Of a DNA stretch of 64,000 nt, positions 36,521-50,620 are shown piece by piece. Every line of letters starts with the position of its first letter. Within the stretch, counting starts at the first letter, position 1. The stretch is from Sterolibacterium denitrificans. GTDB taxonomy: Bacteria; Pseudomonadota; Gammaproteobacteria; Burkholderiales; Rhodocyclaceae. The stretch lies in the NCBI RefSeq assembly GCF_900174485.1, contig NZ_LT837803.1, positions 1,689,305-1,753,304 of the forward strand, written 5' to 3'. The position numbers were made by a program, and so were the translations under genes. The notes below the pieces were generated by a model. That model worked only from the letters and a program-made list of their open reading frames with translations, made no database searches and was not told where the DNA came from.

Positions 36521-39667
<3,147 letters not shown>

Positions 39668-39719
39668 GAACGTCTCCTGGCGGCGGGGCGTGGCTCGGTG
39701 CGTGCAGGCGGCAATGAGG

Positions 39720-40916
39720 CTATTGGACAGGCGCAGCCGCATCAATCCCATCGGCCGCGCCATCCGTGCGGGCGATCGCGACGGGCGCGCCGGGCGGCAA
39801 GGACGTGGCGGCATTGACGATCACCCGTTCTCCCGGCTGCAGTCCCGCCGCGATGATCCAGTCGCCGCCCTGCATGGCGACGGTCTGCACCGCGCGCGCT
39901 TCGACCTTGTTTTCCGCATCCACCAGCATGACCTGGGCCGTGCCGTCGGGCAGATGGCTGACGGCGCGTTGCGGCAGCCGATAGGCCTGCGCGAAGCTCA
40001 GGCCGGGGACGTGCACGCGCACGTACATGCCGGGCAGCAGCAGGCCGTCGGGATTGGGAAATTCGCCGCGCAGCAGGATCTGGCCGGTACTGCGCTCGAC
40101 GCTGACGTCGCTGAACAGCAGACGCCCCTGGCGCGGCTGCGCCACGCCGGCGATGCTGATCGCCAGCGGCAGCGCCGGGCTTGGGCTTGCAGCGCGATCC
40201 GTTTGTTTGAGCTGCTGCTGCAACTGCAGGGCGGCCGCCAGCGGCTGCTGGAAATCGGCATACACGGGATCGAGCTGCTGGATGATGGCCAACGGGGTGG
40301 CTTCATCCTGGCCGACCAAAGCGCCTTCGCTCACCAGGGCGCGGCCGATGCGGCCGCTGATCGGTGCCTTGACCTGGGCGTAATCCAGATTCAGGCGCGC
40401 CGTGGCGACTTCGGCTTGCGCCATGCGGCGGGCGGCTTCGGCGGATTTCAGGCTGGCCTGGGCGGCGTCGAATTCCTGGCGGCTGACGGCTTCGATATCG
40501 ACCAGTTCGGTGTAGCGCTTCAGACGCGCCTGGGCATCGAAGATGTCGGCTTCGGCACGCGCCAGGCTGCCTTCGGCATGCGCCAGCGCCGCGCGCAAAG
40601 GGGCGGGATCGATCTGGAACAGCAGTTGGCCGGCCTTGACCAGGCTGCCTTCCTTGAAATGTCGCTGCAGGACGATGCCGGCCACCCGCGCTCGCACCTC
40701 GGCGCTGCGCACGGCTTCGATGCGGCCGGGCAGCTCGCTGCTCACGGTATGCGCTGCCGCCTGCGCGGTGATCACATCGACCGGGGCGGGCGGTGGCGTT
40801 CCGGCGGCCTGTTCCCCGCCCGACTGGCCGCAGGCGCCCACGCTCAGCAAGGCGGTCGTCAGCAGCGCGCCCAGGCTCATGCGGGTGCTGCGGCGTGTAT
40901 TTCGTATCGTGTCCAT
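39720..40916 (-). CDS. periplasmic adaptor (membrane fusion) lipoprotein of RND pump
   Basis: 398 residues from the ATG at 40916. A lipobox is visible (LLSVGAC, Cys29). The HlyD/AcrA architecture is clear: barrel-sandwich hybrid start SSELPGRIEAVRSAEVRARV, a coiled-coil hairpin near residues 120-190, the return AQVKAPISGRIGRALVSEGA, and a beta-barrel plus membrane-proximal domain. It links the RND pump to the outer-membrane channel. First gene of the pump operon, divergent from a TetR regulator. Confidence 0.95.
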   Translation of the reverse strand: MDTIRNTRRSTRMSLGALLTTALLSVGACGQSGGEQAAGTPPPAPVDVITAQAAAHTVSSELPGRIEAVRSAEVRARVAGIVLQRHFKEGSLVKAGQLLFQIDPAPLRAALAHAEGSLARAEADIFDAQARLKRYTELVDIEAVSRQEFDAAQASLKSAEAARRMAQAEVATARLNLDYAQVKAPISGRIGRALVSEGALVGQDEATPLAIIQQLDPVYADFQQPLAAALQLQQQLKQTDRAASPSPALPLAISIAGVAQPRQGRLLFSDVSVERSTGQILLRGEFPNPDGLLLPGMYVRVHVPGLSFAQAYRLPQRAVSHLPDGTAQVMLVDAENKVEARAVQTVAMQGGDWIIAAGLQPGERVIVNAATSLPPGAPVAIARTDGAADGIDAAAPVQ

Positions 40917-41055
40917 ACGCGATATTCCGGGTCGGTTACATGCACAGGCATGCGATTTCGCATGATGCATCAGAATACCTAATGAGTCAATAAAGTTTCA
41001 TGAGTAACTTTGTTGCTCTCATGGGTATAGGATTTTTCCTGTAATCTGCTTGTGA

Positions 41056-41069
41056 TTGATTCCAATCAA
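41056..41069. promoter_or_regulatory. candidate TetR operator
   Basis: TTGATTCCAATCAA is a 14-bp inverted repeat with a 2-bp centre. It lies in the 218-bp gap between the efflux operon and tetR. A related half-site AATCAA recurs at about 41079. A wider inverted repeat, CATGAG to CTCATG, occurs near 41000-41024. Placement suits control of both genes. Confidence 0.4.
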
Positions 41070-41134
41070 CTGAATTGCAATCAAATGACGCATAATTGGT
41101 TCATATTGAACAAGTCGCTGATAGGAGGCTGGAC

Positions 41135-41752
41135 ATGGGCTCGTCTGCATTTGCGCCGAACTCGAACTTCACGCGATCCACGGACTCCGCTTCCGTGCCT
41201 GCACCCGAGGTTGTCGTGAGCGAGGAGGAAAATCGTCTGCTGGCCGCGCTGGCGTTGGCGATGGTCGAGCATCCCCGCGCCACCTTGCAGGAACTGGCGC
41301 GGGCCGTGGGCTTGAGCAAGGCCACGCTCTACCGCTTTTGCCGGACCCGCGAGCAATTGGTCGAACGCCTGCTGAATCACAGCGTGGCGCGCGTCACGGC
41401 AGCCATCGAAGCGGCGCGTCTGGGCGAGGATGCGCCGCTCGATGCCTTGCATCGGCTGACCGTGCATACGCTGGAGCAGCGTGAATTCGGCGCTTTCCTG
41501 ATGATGTATTACTGGCAGGACGGCGCGACCGAGATGGGCGCCGAAACCGGCTGGGAATCGCAGCTCGATGCCTTTTTTCTGCGCGGGCAACAGGCGGGCG
41601 CATTCCGCATCGATGTCGCCACGCCTGCGCTCACCGAACTGTGGATGGCCATTTTCTCCGGCCTGGTCGATGCCGAGCGGCGCGGCCGCATCGCCCGCGC
41701 CAGCCTGCCGGGATTGATCGAGCAGTCCTTCCTGCAGGGAAGCGCGGCCTGA
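41135..41752 (+). CDS. TetR/AcrR-family regulator of the efflux operon
   Basis: 205 residues from the ATG at 41135, preceded by aggagg. The N-terminal helix-turn-helix is TLQELARAVGLSKATLYRFC, followed by a helical ligand domain (residues 80-205). An unusual 35-residue leader of low complexity precedes the HTH. Divergent from the adaptor gene, it is most likely the local repressor of the pump, relieved by a hydrophobic ligand. Confidence 0.9.
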   Translation: MGSSAFAPNSNFTRSTDSASVPAPEVVVSEEENRLLAALALAMVEHPRATLQELARAVGLSKATLYRFCRTREQLVERLLNHSVARVTAAIEAARLGEDAPLDALHRLTVHTLEQREFGAFLMMYYWQDGATEMGAETGWESQLDAFFLRGQQAGAFRIDVATPALTELWMAIFSGLVDAERRGRIARASLPGLIEQSFLQGSAA

Positions 41753-41892
41753 AGTAAATTTTTCGCTTGCCGGCGATAGTCGTTTGCGGCTCCCTTAGAA
41801 TACGCGGCGGCAATCGTTTCGATCGTTGCAATCGTTCCAGTCGTCGCTTGCTCCACAATCAACGCCAACCTGCAAGAAAAGCGCTGCTTCAC

Positions 41893-43203
41893 ATGGCTGA
41901 AATCGAGAACAATCTGGATACCGACGAAATCGAGTCGCATCTTCACGAGATCGAGGCCTTGCTCGAAAGGGAAAAGAGCCTCAACGAAACTCGTCAGGAC
42001 CGGCCGCGTCACGAGCTGCTCGACAACATCGGCTACGAGGAGGCCCTGGTCGCGCTCGAACGCAAGCTGGCGGCGCTGGGCGCGACCGAGCTGGTTTCCA
42101 TCCTGGAAGTGCTGGCGGAAGAGGATCGGCGCATCGTCTGGGGAGCGCTGGAGGCCGGCCGGCGGGAGGAGGTTTCCCGCAACCTGTCGGCAACCACCCG
42201 TGCCGGCCTGAGCGGCCGGCAGGGCGGCGCGAATCTGCGCAAAATGCTGAATGCCTTCGAACTGCAGGGCGGGCGTCTGCGGCAGATTCCGATGGATAGC
42301 CGGGAGGAGCTGGCCCAGGCCAATCCCATCTGGATCGATCTGGTAGCGCCGAGCGAGGAAGTGCGCCAGTTGATCGAGGAAGTCTTCGATCTGAGTTTGC
42401 CGATACCCGAAGAGCATACCGATCTGGAGGTTTCGGCGCGGTTTTACGTCGAGGAAGACGGCTCGATCTATCTGCACTCCAACTTCCTGCTCGACAAGAT
42501 CAACGAGTCGCGCAACGTGCCGGTGGCCTTCATTCTGCATCGCAACATCCTGTTTTCCGTGCGCAACGAAGAGCTGCCGGTGTTCCGTCTGCAGCGTTTG
42601 CGGGTGCGGACGCAGATCGGCATCGTCAGCGATTGCCTGGACGTGCTGCTGGGCCTGTATTCGGCCGATGTGGAATATTCCGCCGATGCCCTGGAGGATA
42701 TCTATGCCGCGCTCGAGGCCGTCAGCGCCCAGGTGTTGAGCCGGCAGATGACGGACAGCGAGGCGGCCAAGGTGCTGGCGGTGATCGCCAGCGAGGAGGA
42801 TCTGAACGGCTGCATCCGCCGCAATGCGCTGGATACGCGGCGGGCGGTGTCCTTCCTGATGCGCGGCCGTTTTCTTTCGGCCAGCCAGATCAACGACAGC
42901 CAGCAGCTTTTGCGCGACATCGAGTCGCTGGATGGCCACACCTCCTTCCTCTTCGAGAAAATCAACTTCCTGATGAATGCCACGGTCGGCTTCATCAACA
43001 TCAACCAGAACAAGGTGATCCGCATCTTTTCGGTCGCTTCGGTGGCGATGCTGCCGCCGACCCTGATCGCCAGCGTGTATGGCATGAACTTCAAATACAT
43101 GCCCGAGCTCGATTGGTCGTTGGGCTATCCTTTTGCCATCAGCCTGATGATGCTTTCGGTGGTGCTGCCGTTCTGGTGGTTCCGGCGCAAGGGTTGGCTA
43201 TAG
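41893..43203 (+). CDS. corA: CorA-family magnesium/divalent metal transporter
   Basis: 436 residues from the ATG at 41893. The C-terminus has two TM helices joined by the signature YGMNFKYMPELDW. The long cytoplasmic funnel includes the FLLDKINESRNVPVAFILH and HTSFLFEKINFLMNAT stretches. The N-terminal region (residues 40-110) has helical repeats resembling the MgtE N-domain and makes the protein about 120 residues longer than E. coli CorA. Such extended forms occur in betaproteobacteria. Metal preference cannot be told from sequence. Confidence 0.9.
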   Translation: MAEIENNLDTDEIESHLHEIEALLEREKSLNETRQDRPRHELLDNIGYEEALVALERKLAALGATELVSILEVLAEEDRRIVWGALEAGRREEVSRNLSATTRAGLSGRQGGANLRKMLNAFELQGGRLRQIPMDSREELAQANPIWIDLVAPSEEVRQLIEEVFDLSLPIPEEHTDLEVSARFYVEEDGSIYLHSNFLLDKINESRNVPVAFILHRNILFSVRNEELPVFRLQRLRVRTQIGIVSDCLDVLLGLYSADVEYSADALEDIYAALEAVSAQVLSRQMTDSEAAKVLAVIASEEDLNGCIRRNALDTRRAVSFLMRGRFLSASQINDSQQLLRDIESLDGHTSFLFEKINFLMNATVGFININQNKVIRIFSVASVAMLPPTLIASVYGMNFKYMPELDWSLGYPFAISLMMLSVVLPFWWFRRKGWL

Positions 43204-43270
43204 GCTGACGTGCGCTTCGTGCGCATCTCATGCGCCCGGCGCCTTGCCGGGCCGGTTTCGGGCGGCGTTC

Positions 43271-44980
43271 TCAGGCGGCCTCGAAGTGCTCCAGCAGCAG
43301 TTGCACGCTGGCGACGCCGTTGTACTCATTGACATCCAGCCGATAGGCCGCGCGGATGCGCGAGGGCGCGGCGGCGGCGAAGTTGAACTGAATGGCATCG
43401 AAGCGCACGCCGTTTTTCGACAGCGTCAGCTTGAGGTGCCGCTCCTTGAGGATGCGCTGGTTCTCGACCTGGAATTCATCGGCAAACAGGGGTTGCGGAA
43501 AACCCTGGCCCCAGATTTGCGCCCGCAGCAGGCGTGCCGATGCCAGCGACATGTTGGCGGTTTCCAGCGCGCCGTCGCTTTCCAGCGTGCGCGTCAGATC
43601 AGCCGGCGCGAGCAGTTGCCGGCAAACCGCCTCGAATGCCTGCTCGAACCGCGGCAAATCCGCCTCGCGCACGGTGACGCCGGCCGCGGCCGCATGGCCG
43701 CCGAAACGCAGCAGCAGGTCGGGGTGCTGCTTGGCGACCAGATCCAGCGCATCGCGCAGATGCAGGCCGGGGATGGAGCGGCCGGAGCCTTTCAGCTCGC
43801 CCTCGTTGCCACGGGCGAGCACGAAGACGGGACGGTGCAGCCGCTCCTTGATGCGTGAAGCCAGGATGCCGATGACGCCCTGGTGCCAGTCCGGATCGAA
43901 CAGCGTGATGCTGGCGCGTTCTTCGGCCTGGTCATCTTCAGCGGCCGCCAGTTCTTCGAGACGCAGCAGTGCCTCGTCCTGCATGCCGGCTTCGATGCTG
44001 CGCCGTTCCTGGTTGAGGGCGTTGAGTTCCTGGGCGATGTTGAGGGCGCGCGCGCCATCGTCGCTGCTCAGGCATTCGATGCCCAGCGCCATGTCGGCCA
44101 GCCGTCCGGCGGCGTTGAGGCGCGGGCCCAGGCCGAAGCCCAGATCGAAGGTGCTGGCACTTTCCGGCCGGCGGCCGGCGGCGCGAAACAATGCCGCGAC
44201 CCCCGGCTGCATCTTGCCGGCCCGCATGCGCGCCAGTCCCTGGGCGACGAGAATGCGATTGTTGTGGTCGAGCGGCACGACATCGGCCACCGTGCCGAGG
44301 GCGACCAGATCGAGCAGGCCGGCGAGATTCGGCTCGGGCTGCGAGTCGAAGGCGCCGCGTTTGCGCAGCTCGCTGCGCAGCGCCAGCATGACGTAGAACA
44401 TCACGCCGCAGCCGGCCAGCGCCTTGCTCGGGAAACCGCAGCCCGGCTGGTTCGGATTGACGATGACATCGGCCTCGGGCAGGGTCTGGCCGGGCAGGTG
44501 GTGGTCGGTGATCAGGGTGCGCATGCCCAGGCGCCGGGCTTCGGCCACGCCGGCAATGCTGGCGATGCCGTTGTCGACGGTGATCAGGAGATCGGGCTGC
44601 CGCCCGGCGGCAAGCTGCACGATTTCCGGCGTGAGACCGTAGCCGTATTCGAAACGGTTGGGCACCAGGTAATCGACCCGGGCGCCGAAACTGCGCAGCG
44701 CGCGCAAGCCGATGGCGCAGGCGGTGGCGCCATCGCAATCGTAGTCGGCGACGATCAGCATGCGCTGCCCGGCGGCGATGGCATCGGCCAGCAGCGTGGC
44801 GGCGGCTTCGGCGCCCCGCAGCCGGCTGGGCGGCAGCAGGGCGGCGAGCTGGGTGTCCAGTTCTTCATGCCGGGTGATGCCGCGCGCGGCATACAGCCGT
44901 GCCAGCAGCGCCGGTACGCCTTGCTGTTCGAGCAGCAGGCTGGCTTTGAGCGGGACGCGGCGGGTGGTGATGCGGGTCAT
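43271..44980 (-). CDS. recJ: single-stranded-DNA-specific 5'-3' exonuclease
   Basis: 569 residues, normal for RecJ. The DHH phosphoesterase motifs are visible: IVADYDCDGATA, the DNGIAS block, and TDHHLPGQTLPEAD with the DHH. The DHHA1 domain has LRFGGHAAAAGVTV. It acts with RecFOR recombination, mismatch and base excision repair. It follows the RpfE-type gene on the same strand, a conserved pair in this class. Confidence 0.96.
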   Translation of the reverse strand: MTRITTRRVPLKASLLLEQQGVPALLARLYAARGITRHEELDTQLAALLPPSRLRGAEAAATLLADAIAAGQRMLIVADYDCDGATACAIGLRALRSFGARVDYLVPNRFEYGYGLTPEIVQLAAGRQPDLLITVDNGIASIAGVAEARRLGMRTLITDHHLPGQTLPEADVIVNPNQPGCGFPSKALAGCGVMFYVMLALRSELRKRGAFDSQPEPNLAGLLDLVALGTVADVVPLDHNNRILVAQGLARMRAGKMQPGVAALFRAAGRRPESASTFDLGFGLGPRLNAAGRLADMALGIECLSSDDGARALNIAQELNALNQERRSIEAGMQDEALLRLEELAAAEDDQAEERASITLFDPDWHQGVIGILASRIKERLHRPVFVLARGNEGELKGSGRSIPGLHLRDALDLVAKQHPDLLLRFGGHAAAAGVTVREADLPRFEQAFEAVCRQLLAPADLTRTLESDGALETANMSLASARLLRAQIWGQGFPQPLFADEFQVENQRILKERHLKLTLSKNGVRFDAIQFNFAAAAPSRIRAAYRLDVNEYNGVASVQLLLEHFEAA

Positions 44981-45002
44981 GAGGCGTTTTCCGGTTGATG
45001 TT

Positions 45003-46079
45003 TCAGCAGGGCTGGACCAGCCGGTGCGGGGGCAGCGGCCGGCGCCAGAATTGCCAGCGGCTGTGGTGGGTCAGCCGGATGTCGAGCCGCGCCTCGTCGC
45101 CGAGGGCGCTGATCCGCAGCTGCTGCAGGCGGCCGTCGGCCACGGCTTGCTGCAGCGGTTGCAGCCAGTCGCGTTCCAGCGTCTGCAGGGTGTCGCGCCA
45201 TTGCAGCATGTCGTATCGGCGTGCCGCGGCGTGCAGATGATCGAGCAGCAGGAGATGCTTGCCGCCATTGCCGGTTGCGAGCAACGCCGCCGGCGAGGTG
45301 GGCAGGTTTGCCTGATGCGGAATTCCACCCCAGCGCGCCAAGCCCGCCAGCAGCGGGTGATCGCCATGGGCGGCAGTGCAGTCGAGCGCGGTGGGGTTGC
45401 TTGCCGGCAGCCGGCCCGCGCCCCACAGCCAGAGCGAGTTGAGCGGCGGCAGGTTGCGGGCGCTGCGTTGCGCGTTGCAGGGCAGGGCGTGCAGGAGCAT
45501 TTGCACATGGTTGAGAAGCCGGCGCCAGGGGCCGGCCTCCGCGCCCTGCGGCTGCAGGGACTCGTAGCCGCTGGCGAGTGAGGGTGGCGTGGTGTCGATG
45601 GCAGGCAGCCGCGCCAGTTGCAGGTAGGCATGGCCGGCCGCGGCGGGATGGAATGCCCGTATGCCCAGCGTGTCGGCGTATTCGCATTCAGCCAGCAAGG
45701 GTTGCAGCGCCGCGGCAATGGCTTGCAACTCTTCGCTGCTGGCTGGCGCGGTGTTTTCACCCAGGGTCATGCGGCGTTTTTCGATGGACAGGTGCACCGG
45801 ATCGGCGCAGATCCAGTAATGATCGGTATGCTGATCGGCGGCGTTCGCATCTGCATCTGCCGACTGCTCGCCCAGCCGGCGCAGGGCGGCATAGGGCGGC
45901 TGTTCGTCGTCGATGCCGAAGGCCTGGCAGAGCGCGGCTTCCGGTGCGCAGGGCGGCTGCCAGGCCAGATGGCCGCGGCCCAGCAGCCAGGCGAGGGCCG
46001 GCAGGTCCAGATCGAAAACCGCGTCGTGGAATATCTTGTCCGGCCAGAGCAGACCGGGCAAAACGAGGTGCAGCTGCAT
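45003..46079 (-). CDS. RpfE-type / phosphoglycerate mutase-like protein
   Basis: 358 residues. It resembles the RpfE-like, cofactor-independent phosphoglycerate mutase-related family usually encoded beside recJ in betaproteobacteria and xanthomonads. The family block ICADPVHLSIEKRRMTL and the late SLWLWGAGRLP are visible. No complete alkaline-phosphatase metal site is evident, so catalysis is doubtful. It is 22 bp upstream of recJ and probably co-transcribed. The biological role is unknown. Confidence 0.75.
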   Translation of the reverse strand: MQLHLVLPGLLWPDKIFHDAVFDLDLPALAWLLGRGHLAWQPPCAPEAALCQAFGIDDEQPPYAALRRLGEQSADADANAADQHTDHYWICADPVHLSIEKRRMTLGENTAPASSEELQAIAAALQPLLAECEYADTLGIRAFHPAAAGHAYLQLARLPAIDTTPPSLASGYESLQPQGAEAGPWRRLLNHVQMLLHALPCNAQRSARNLPPLNSLWLWGAGRLPASNPTALDCTAAHGDHPLLAGLARWGGIPHQANLPTSPAALLATGNGGKHLLLLDHLHAAARRYDMLQWRDTLQTLERDWLQPLQQAVADGRLQQLRISALGDEARLDIRLTHHSRWQFWRRPLPPHRLVQPC

Positions 46080-46104
46080 CCGGCCATGTTAACATACGCC
46101 GATC

Positions 46105-47379
46105 ATGAAATACGAGTTCTGGATCGGTCTGCGCTATACGCGGGCGAAGAAGCGCAGGGGCGAGACGGGTATTCGCAGCGATGGCTTCATCTCCTTCATT
46201 TCCCTGATTTCCACGCTGGGCATTGGCCTGGGCGTGGCGGCCCTGATCGTCGTGCTGTCGGTGATGAACGGCTTCCAGAAGGAGCTGCGTACGCGCATCC
46301 TGGGCGTGGCTTCGCACATCCAGGTGACGGGTTCGCCGCGTAGTGGCGGCGAAATCGAGGATTGGCAGCGCGTATTGCGGGAGGCCGCGCGCCACCCCCT
46401 GGTTCGCGAGGCCGCGCCCTTCGTCCAGGAGCAGGGCATGCTTTCCTTCGACCAGGAAGTGCGCGGCGTCATGGTGCGCGGCGTGCTGCCGGATGCCGAG
46501 GAGCGGGTGGCCGATTTTGAAAAACACATGAAGGCCGGACGTCTGGCGGCCTTGCAGCCCGGCCGCTTCGGCATCGTGCTCGGCGCGGAGCTGGCCTATG
46601 CCCTGCATGCCCAGGTCGGCGACAAGATCACGCTGATCGCGCCGCAGGGCATGGTGACGGCGGCGGCGGTACTGCCGCGTCTCAAGCAGTTCACCGTGGT
46701 CGGCATTTTTGAAGTCGGCATGTTCGAGTTCGATTCCGGTCTGGCGCTGATCCACATGCAGGATGCCCAGTTGCTGTATCGCCTGGGCGAGCGCGTCAGC
46801 GGCGTGCGGCTGAAGGTCGATGATCTGTTCACCGCGCCGCGCGTGGCGCGCGAACTGCTGGGGCTGGTCGATGCCGACGTGTTCGTGACCGATTGGACGC
46901 GCAGCCATGCCAATTTCTTCCGTGCCGTGGCAATCGAGAAGAACATGATGTTCCTGATCCTGCTGCTGATCGTTGCCGTCGCCGCCTTCAACATCGTGTC
47001 GGCGCTGGTCATGGCGGTGAATGACAAGCAGGCCGACATCGCCATCCTGCGCACGCTGGGTGCCGCGCCCGGCAGCATCATGCAGATTTTCATCGTCCAG
47101 GGGGCGTTGATCGGCGTGCTGGGCCTGCTGCTGGGGGTGGCCGGCGGCGTGGCGCTGGCCTTGAACATCGACGTCGTGGTGCCGGCCATCGAGCGCGTGC
47201 TCGGCACTCAGTTCCTCGCCAAGGATGTCTATTACATTTCCGAGCTGCCTTCCGATCTGCAATGGCGCGATGTGGGCATCATTTCCGGCGTCTCCTTCCT
47301 GCTGACCCTGCTGGCAACCCTGTATCCGAGCTGGCGTGCCGCCCGCATCAATCCGGCGGAGGCGCTGCGCTATGAGTGA
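46105..47379 (+). CDS. lolC: lipoprotein-releasing ABC transporter permease LolC/E
   Basis: 424 residues. It begins with a conserved N-terminus [19 protein letters not shown] and a first TM helix, then a large periplasmic domain and three C-terminal TM helices ([20 protein letters not shown] region). The end [15 protein letters not shown] is the FtsX/MacB-type signature. Together with LolD it releases outer-membrane lipoproteins to LolA. Only one permease gene is present, as in many non-enteric proteobacteria where a homodimer (LolF-like) is used. Overlaps lolD by 8 nt. Confidence 0.94.
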   Translation: MKYEFWIGLRYTRAKKRRGETGIRSDGFISFISLISTLGIGLGVAALIVVLSVMNGFQKELRTRILGVASHIQVTGSPRSGGEIEDWQRVLREAARHPLVREAAPFVQEQGMLSFDQEVRGVMVRGVLPDAEERVADFEKHMKAGRLAALQPGRFGIVLGAELAYALHAQVGDKITLIAPQGMVTAAAVLPRLKQFTVVGIFEVGMFEFDSGLALIHMQDAQLLYRLGERVSGVRLKVDDLFTAPRVARELLGLVDADVFVTDWTRSHANFFRAVAIEKNMMFLILLLIVAVAAFNIVSALVMAVNDKQADIAILRTLGAAPGSIMQIFIVQGALIGVLGLLLGVAGGVALALNIDVVVPAIERVLGTQFLAKDVYYISELPSDLQWRDVGIISGVSFLLTLLATLYPSWRAARINPAEALRYE

Positions 47380-48082
47380 GCAGATATTGCCGACGGCAGA
47401 CGCGCAGGTGCCGGTGATTGCCTGCCGGGACCTGAAAAAATCCTTCCGCCAGGCTGGCAACGAAGTGCCGGTATTGAGCAGCGTCGATCTCAGCGTCGAA
47501 TGCGGGGAATGCCTGGCCATCGTCGGCGCCAGCGGTTCGGGCAAGAGCACGCTGCTGCATCTGCTGGGCGGGCTGGACCAGCCGACGGCGGGCAGCGTGC
47601 GGGTGCTCGGCCGCGATCTGGCAACGCTGTCGGAAATGGAGCGCGGGCGTCTGCGCAATGCAAGCCTGGGTTTCGTGTATCAGTTCCATCATCTGCTGGC
47701 CGAATTCTCGGCGCTGGAAAATGTCGCCATGCCGCTGCTGATCCGGCGCATGGCGCGAGTCGAGGCGGAGGAGCGGGCGGCCGCCATGCTGAAGGACGTG
47801 GGTCTTGCGCATCGCCTGAGCCATCGTCCCGGCGAGCTTTCCGGCGGCGAGCGCCAGCGCGCGGCCATCGCCCGGGCATTGGTGACGCGGCCGGCCTGCG
47901 TGCTGGCCGACGAGCCCACCGGCAACCTCGACCGGCATACCGCCGAAGCCGTGTTCGAACTGATGCTCGATCTGAATGCCAGCCATGCCACCAGCTTCAT
48001 CGTGGTGACCCACGATACGCAGCTTGCAGCGCGCAGCGGGCGAATCCTGCGGCTGGATGATGGGGTGCTGCGCGCGGTCTGA
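47372..48082 (+). CDS. lolD: lipoprotein-releasing ABC transporter ATPase
   Basis: 236 residues from the ATG at 47372, overlapping lolC. Walker [19 protein letters not shown], the Lol-specific [19 protein letters not shown], signature [15 protein letters not shown] and Walker [13 protein letters not shown] are all intact. It powers lipoprotein extraction from the inner membrane. Confidence 0.97.
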   Translation: MSEQILPTADAQVPVIACRDLKKSFRQAGNEVPVLSSVDLSVECGECLAIVGASGSGKSTLLHLLGGLDQPTAGSVRVLGRDLATLSEMERGRLRNASLGFVYQFHHLLAEFSALENVAMPLLIRRMARVEAEERAAAMLKDVGLAHRLSHRPGELSGGERQRAAIARALVTRPACVLADEPTGNLDRHTAEAVFELMLDLNASHATSFIVVTHDTQLAARSGRILRLDDGVLRAV

Positions 48083-48250
48083 AGTGTGATCGGGTTGGCA
48101 GGCGTTACAAGAACCGGCCGCTGGCAATGCGAATGTAAGTTAGAGTGTCGGCTTTTTCTCAATTCTGGATCTGGTGAGATTCGCTGTCCGGTATCCGGCA
48201 TGGGCAGAATCTCGTGGTGCCATCACCAGGTCCGCTCCAGGGAGCTTTCG

Positions 48251-50338
48251 ATGGCAAGGTCGCCTTCTCCTGTCGCTGTGCTGATGAATCGTTTCATCGA
48301 GATGTTTTTCATGTCGCGGCTCTTTTATCCTGCAGCCGTGCTGATGAACCGCTTCAGGTATCCAGCCAAATTCACGCTGATCAACGCGTTTGTCGCGCTG
48401 GCGATCGGGCTGCTGCTCGGTTTCCTGGTCACCAACCTGCGCGGCACGATCGATCTTTCGCGCAAGGAACTGGCGGCCATCGAACTGCTGCAGCCGTTGG
48501 CGCACCAATTGCAATTGACCCAGCAGCATCGCGGCCTGTCGGCCGGGGTGCTGAACGGCAATGCGGCGATGCAGGACAAGCTCACGGCCAAACAGGCCGA
48601 GGTCGAGGCCGCCGTGGCGGCCGTGAGCCAGACCGAAGCGCGTTTGCGCCCGGTACTGGGCCTCGGCGACGAGTGGATGTCCATTCGGCAGGAGTGGGAG
48701 CGCTTGCGCACGGATGGCATGCGCCTGAGCTCGTCCGAGAATTTTGCGGCACACGGCGCGCTGATCGGGCATGCCCTGCGCTACCAGGCGACGGTGGCCG
48801 ATGCGGGCGTGTTGACGGGCGACCCCGATATCGACACCTTCTACCTGATCGACAGCCTGGTGAGGCGTCTGCCGGAAATGCTCGAACGGCTCGGGCAGAC
48901 GCGCGCCAAGGGCACGGGTACGCTGGCAAGAAAGGAAATGAGTGAGCAGGATCGCATCGAGTTCGCGGTGCATGTCAGCATGCTGCGGCGCGCGCTCGAC
49001 AATCTCGACAGCAACTGCGCCAAGATCGGCAAGGCGGCGCCGCATCTGGCGGACAGGCTGGCGGCTTTCAAAAATGAACTCAGCCAGGCGACGAGCGAGA
49101 TCATCGCCTTGGTCAATGACGACATCCTGACGGAGAGGTTCTCAACCACGCCGGAAGCCTATTCCGACAAGGCGACCGCGGCCATCGATCTCGGCTATGT
49201 GCAGTTGTTCGATACCCTGATGCCTGCGCTCGAAGCGCAGATTCAGGTGCGCATCGACCGTCTGCAGGTGCAACTGGCCTGGTTCGTCGCCATCGCCGCA
49301 AGCGTAATGCTGTGCCTGTTCTGGCTGCTGAGCGGTTTGTACTACGCCATCGTGTCGGCGGTCCGCTCCCTGTCGGCTGCCACCGGTGCAATGGCGGCTG
49401 GTGACATGACCGTCCGGGTCCGGCTCGACAGCCGCGATGAGCTGGTCGAAGTGGCCGACAGCGTGAACCAGATGGGCGCCAGTCTCAATGCGCTGCTGCT
49501 CAAGGTACAGGAGGCGGCAACGCAGGTGACGCAGGCCAGTACGGCGCTGGCCGGCTCGTCGCGGGCCGTTGCCCGGGGCTCGCGTGAACAGAGCGATGCG
49601 GCAATGAGCATGGCCGCGGCAATCGAGGAAATGACGGCGGGCATCAACACGATTGCCAAGCATGCCGGCACGGCCGAGAACTCCTCGATAGAGTCCGGCG
49701 AAATCTCGGTGGAAAGCGCGCGCATCGTCGAGGACACGGTGGGTGAAATGCAGCAGATCGCGACCACGGTGCGCCAGTCGGCCCAGATCATCGAGGAGTT
49801 GGGCCATGATACCGAGCACATTTCGATCATCGTCGGGGCGATCCGCGAGATTGCCGATCAAACCAATTTGCTGGCGCTCAATGCGGCCATCGAGGCGGCG
49901 CGTGCCGGTGAGCAGGGCCGCGGTTTTGCCGTGGTTGCCGATGAAGTACGCAAGCTGGCCGAGCGCACTTCACAGCAGACCGGGGAAATCGTCAGCATGA
50001 TCACGGCCATTCAGGCGGGTACGGAGAATGCCGTGGCCAGCATGAAGGCCGGCGTCGAGCGTGTGGACGATGGCGTGGCGATGTCGCAGCAGGCCGGCGC
50101 CTCGATCACCCGGGTGCGCGAGGGCTCGGGGCAGGTGGTCATGCTGGTCAACGAGATTTCCGTTGCCTTGCGCGAGCAATCGATTGCCAGCACCGAAATG
50201 GCAAAAAACGTGGAACACATTGCCCAGATGAGCGAGTCCAACAGCGCGGCCGTTGACTCGGTCGCGCAAACCGCAAGCGCGCTGGAAAAGATGGCGGCGG
50301 AACTGCAGGACGACGTCGGCCGTTTCCGGCTGGGCTAG
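48251..50338 (+). CDS. methyl-accepting chemotaxis protein
   Basis: 695 residues from the ATG at 48251, which has GGAG six bases upstream; 48311 or 48344 are alternatives. TM1 ([19 protein letters not shown]) leads to a periplasmic helical domain with [18 protein letters not shown], like nitrate/nitrite-sensing (NIT-type) receptors. TM2 is near residues 340-365, then HAMP, then the signalling hairpin tip [20 protein letters not shown]. The N-terminus contains a repeated PxAVLMNRF sequence, 60 bp apart. The ligand is unknown. Confidence 0.92.
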   Translation: MARSPSPVAVLMNRFIEMFFMSRLFYPAAVLMNRFRYPAKFTLINAFVALAIGLLLGFLVTNLRGTIDLSRKELAAIELLQPLAHQLQLTQQHRGLSAGVLNGNAAMQDKLTAKQAEVEAAVAAVSQTEARLRPVLGLGDEWMSIRQEWERLRTDGMRLSSSENFAAHGALIGHALRYQATVADAGVLTGDPDIDTFYLIDSLVRRLPEMLERLGQTRAKGTGTLARKEMSEQDRIEFAVHVSMLRRALDNLDSNCAKIGKAAPHLADRLAAFKNELSQATSEIIALVNDDILTERFSTTPEAYSDKATAAIDLGYVQLFDTLMPALEAQIQVRIDRLQVQLAWFVAIAASVMLCLFWLLSGLYYAIVSAVRSLSAATGAMAAGDMTVRVRLDSRDELVEVADSVNQMGASLNALLLKVQEAATQVTQASTALAGSSRAVARGSREQSDAAMSMAAAIEEMTAGINTIAKHAGTAENSSIESGEISVESARIVEDTVGEMQQIATTVRQSAQIIEELGHDTEHISIIVGAIREIADQTNLLALNAAIEAARAGEQGRGFAVVADEVRKLAERTSQQTGEIVSMITAIQAGTENAVASMKAGVERVDDGVAMSQQAGASITRVREGSGQVVMLVNEISVALREQSIASTEMAKNVEHIAQMSESNSAAVDSVAQTASALEKMAAELQDDVGRFRLG

Positions 50339-50379
50339 GGTAGTGCTGCATTCTTGACGAGACATAAATATCCGGATTC

Positions 50380-50500
50380 GTCATTCCCGCGCAGGCGGAA
50401 GTCCAGCGGCATGGATTGCCCGACGAAGAGCGCATCGTCGTCATTCCCGCGTAGGCGGGAATCCAATACGTACCTGGGTCCCCGCTTTCGCGGGGACGAC
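50380..50500. repeat. two copies of the GTCATTCCCGC palindromic repeat
   Basis: The first, partial copy starts at 50380 (GTCATTCCCGCGCAGGCGG). The second runs 50440-50500, from GTCATTCCCGCGTAGGCGGG to CCCCGCTTTCGCGGGGACG and pairs end to end. They are the same family as 26676-26736. They fill the 282-bp gap between the chemoreceptor and comEC; nothing else was recognised there. Confidence 0.85.
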
Positions 50501-50620
50501 AGATCACCAGGCTGTGCGGCCAGGCGGCGCAACAAAGCAGTAAGGTAGGGCAAGGATTGGTGGGGTTTTGCCTCGCGCCGTGATTCGGCGCCGTAACGAC
50601 AAATCTGATCTAATGTCGTT

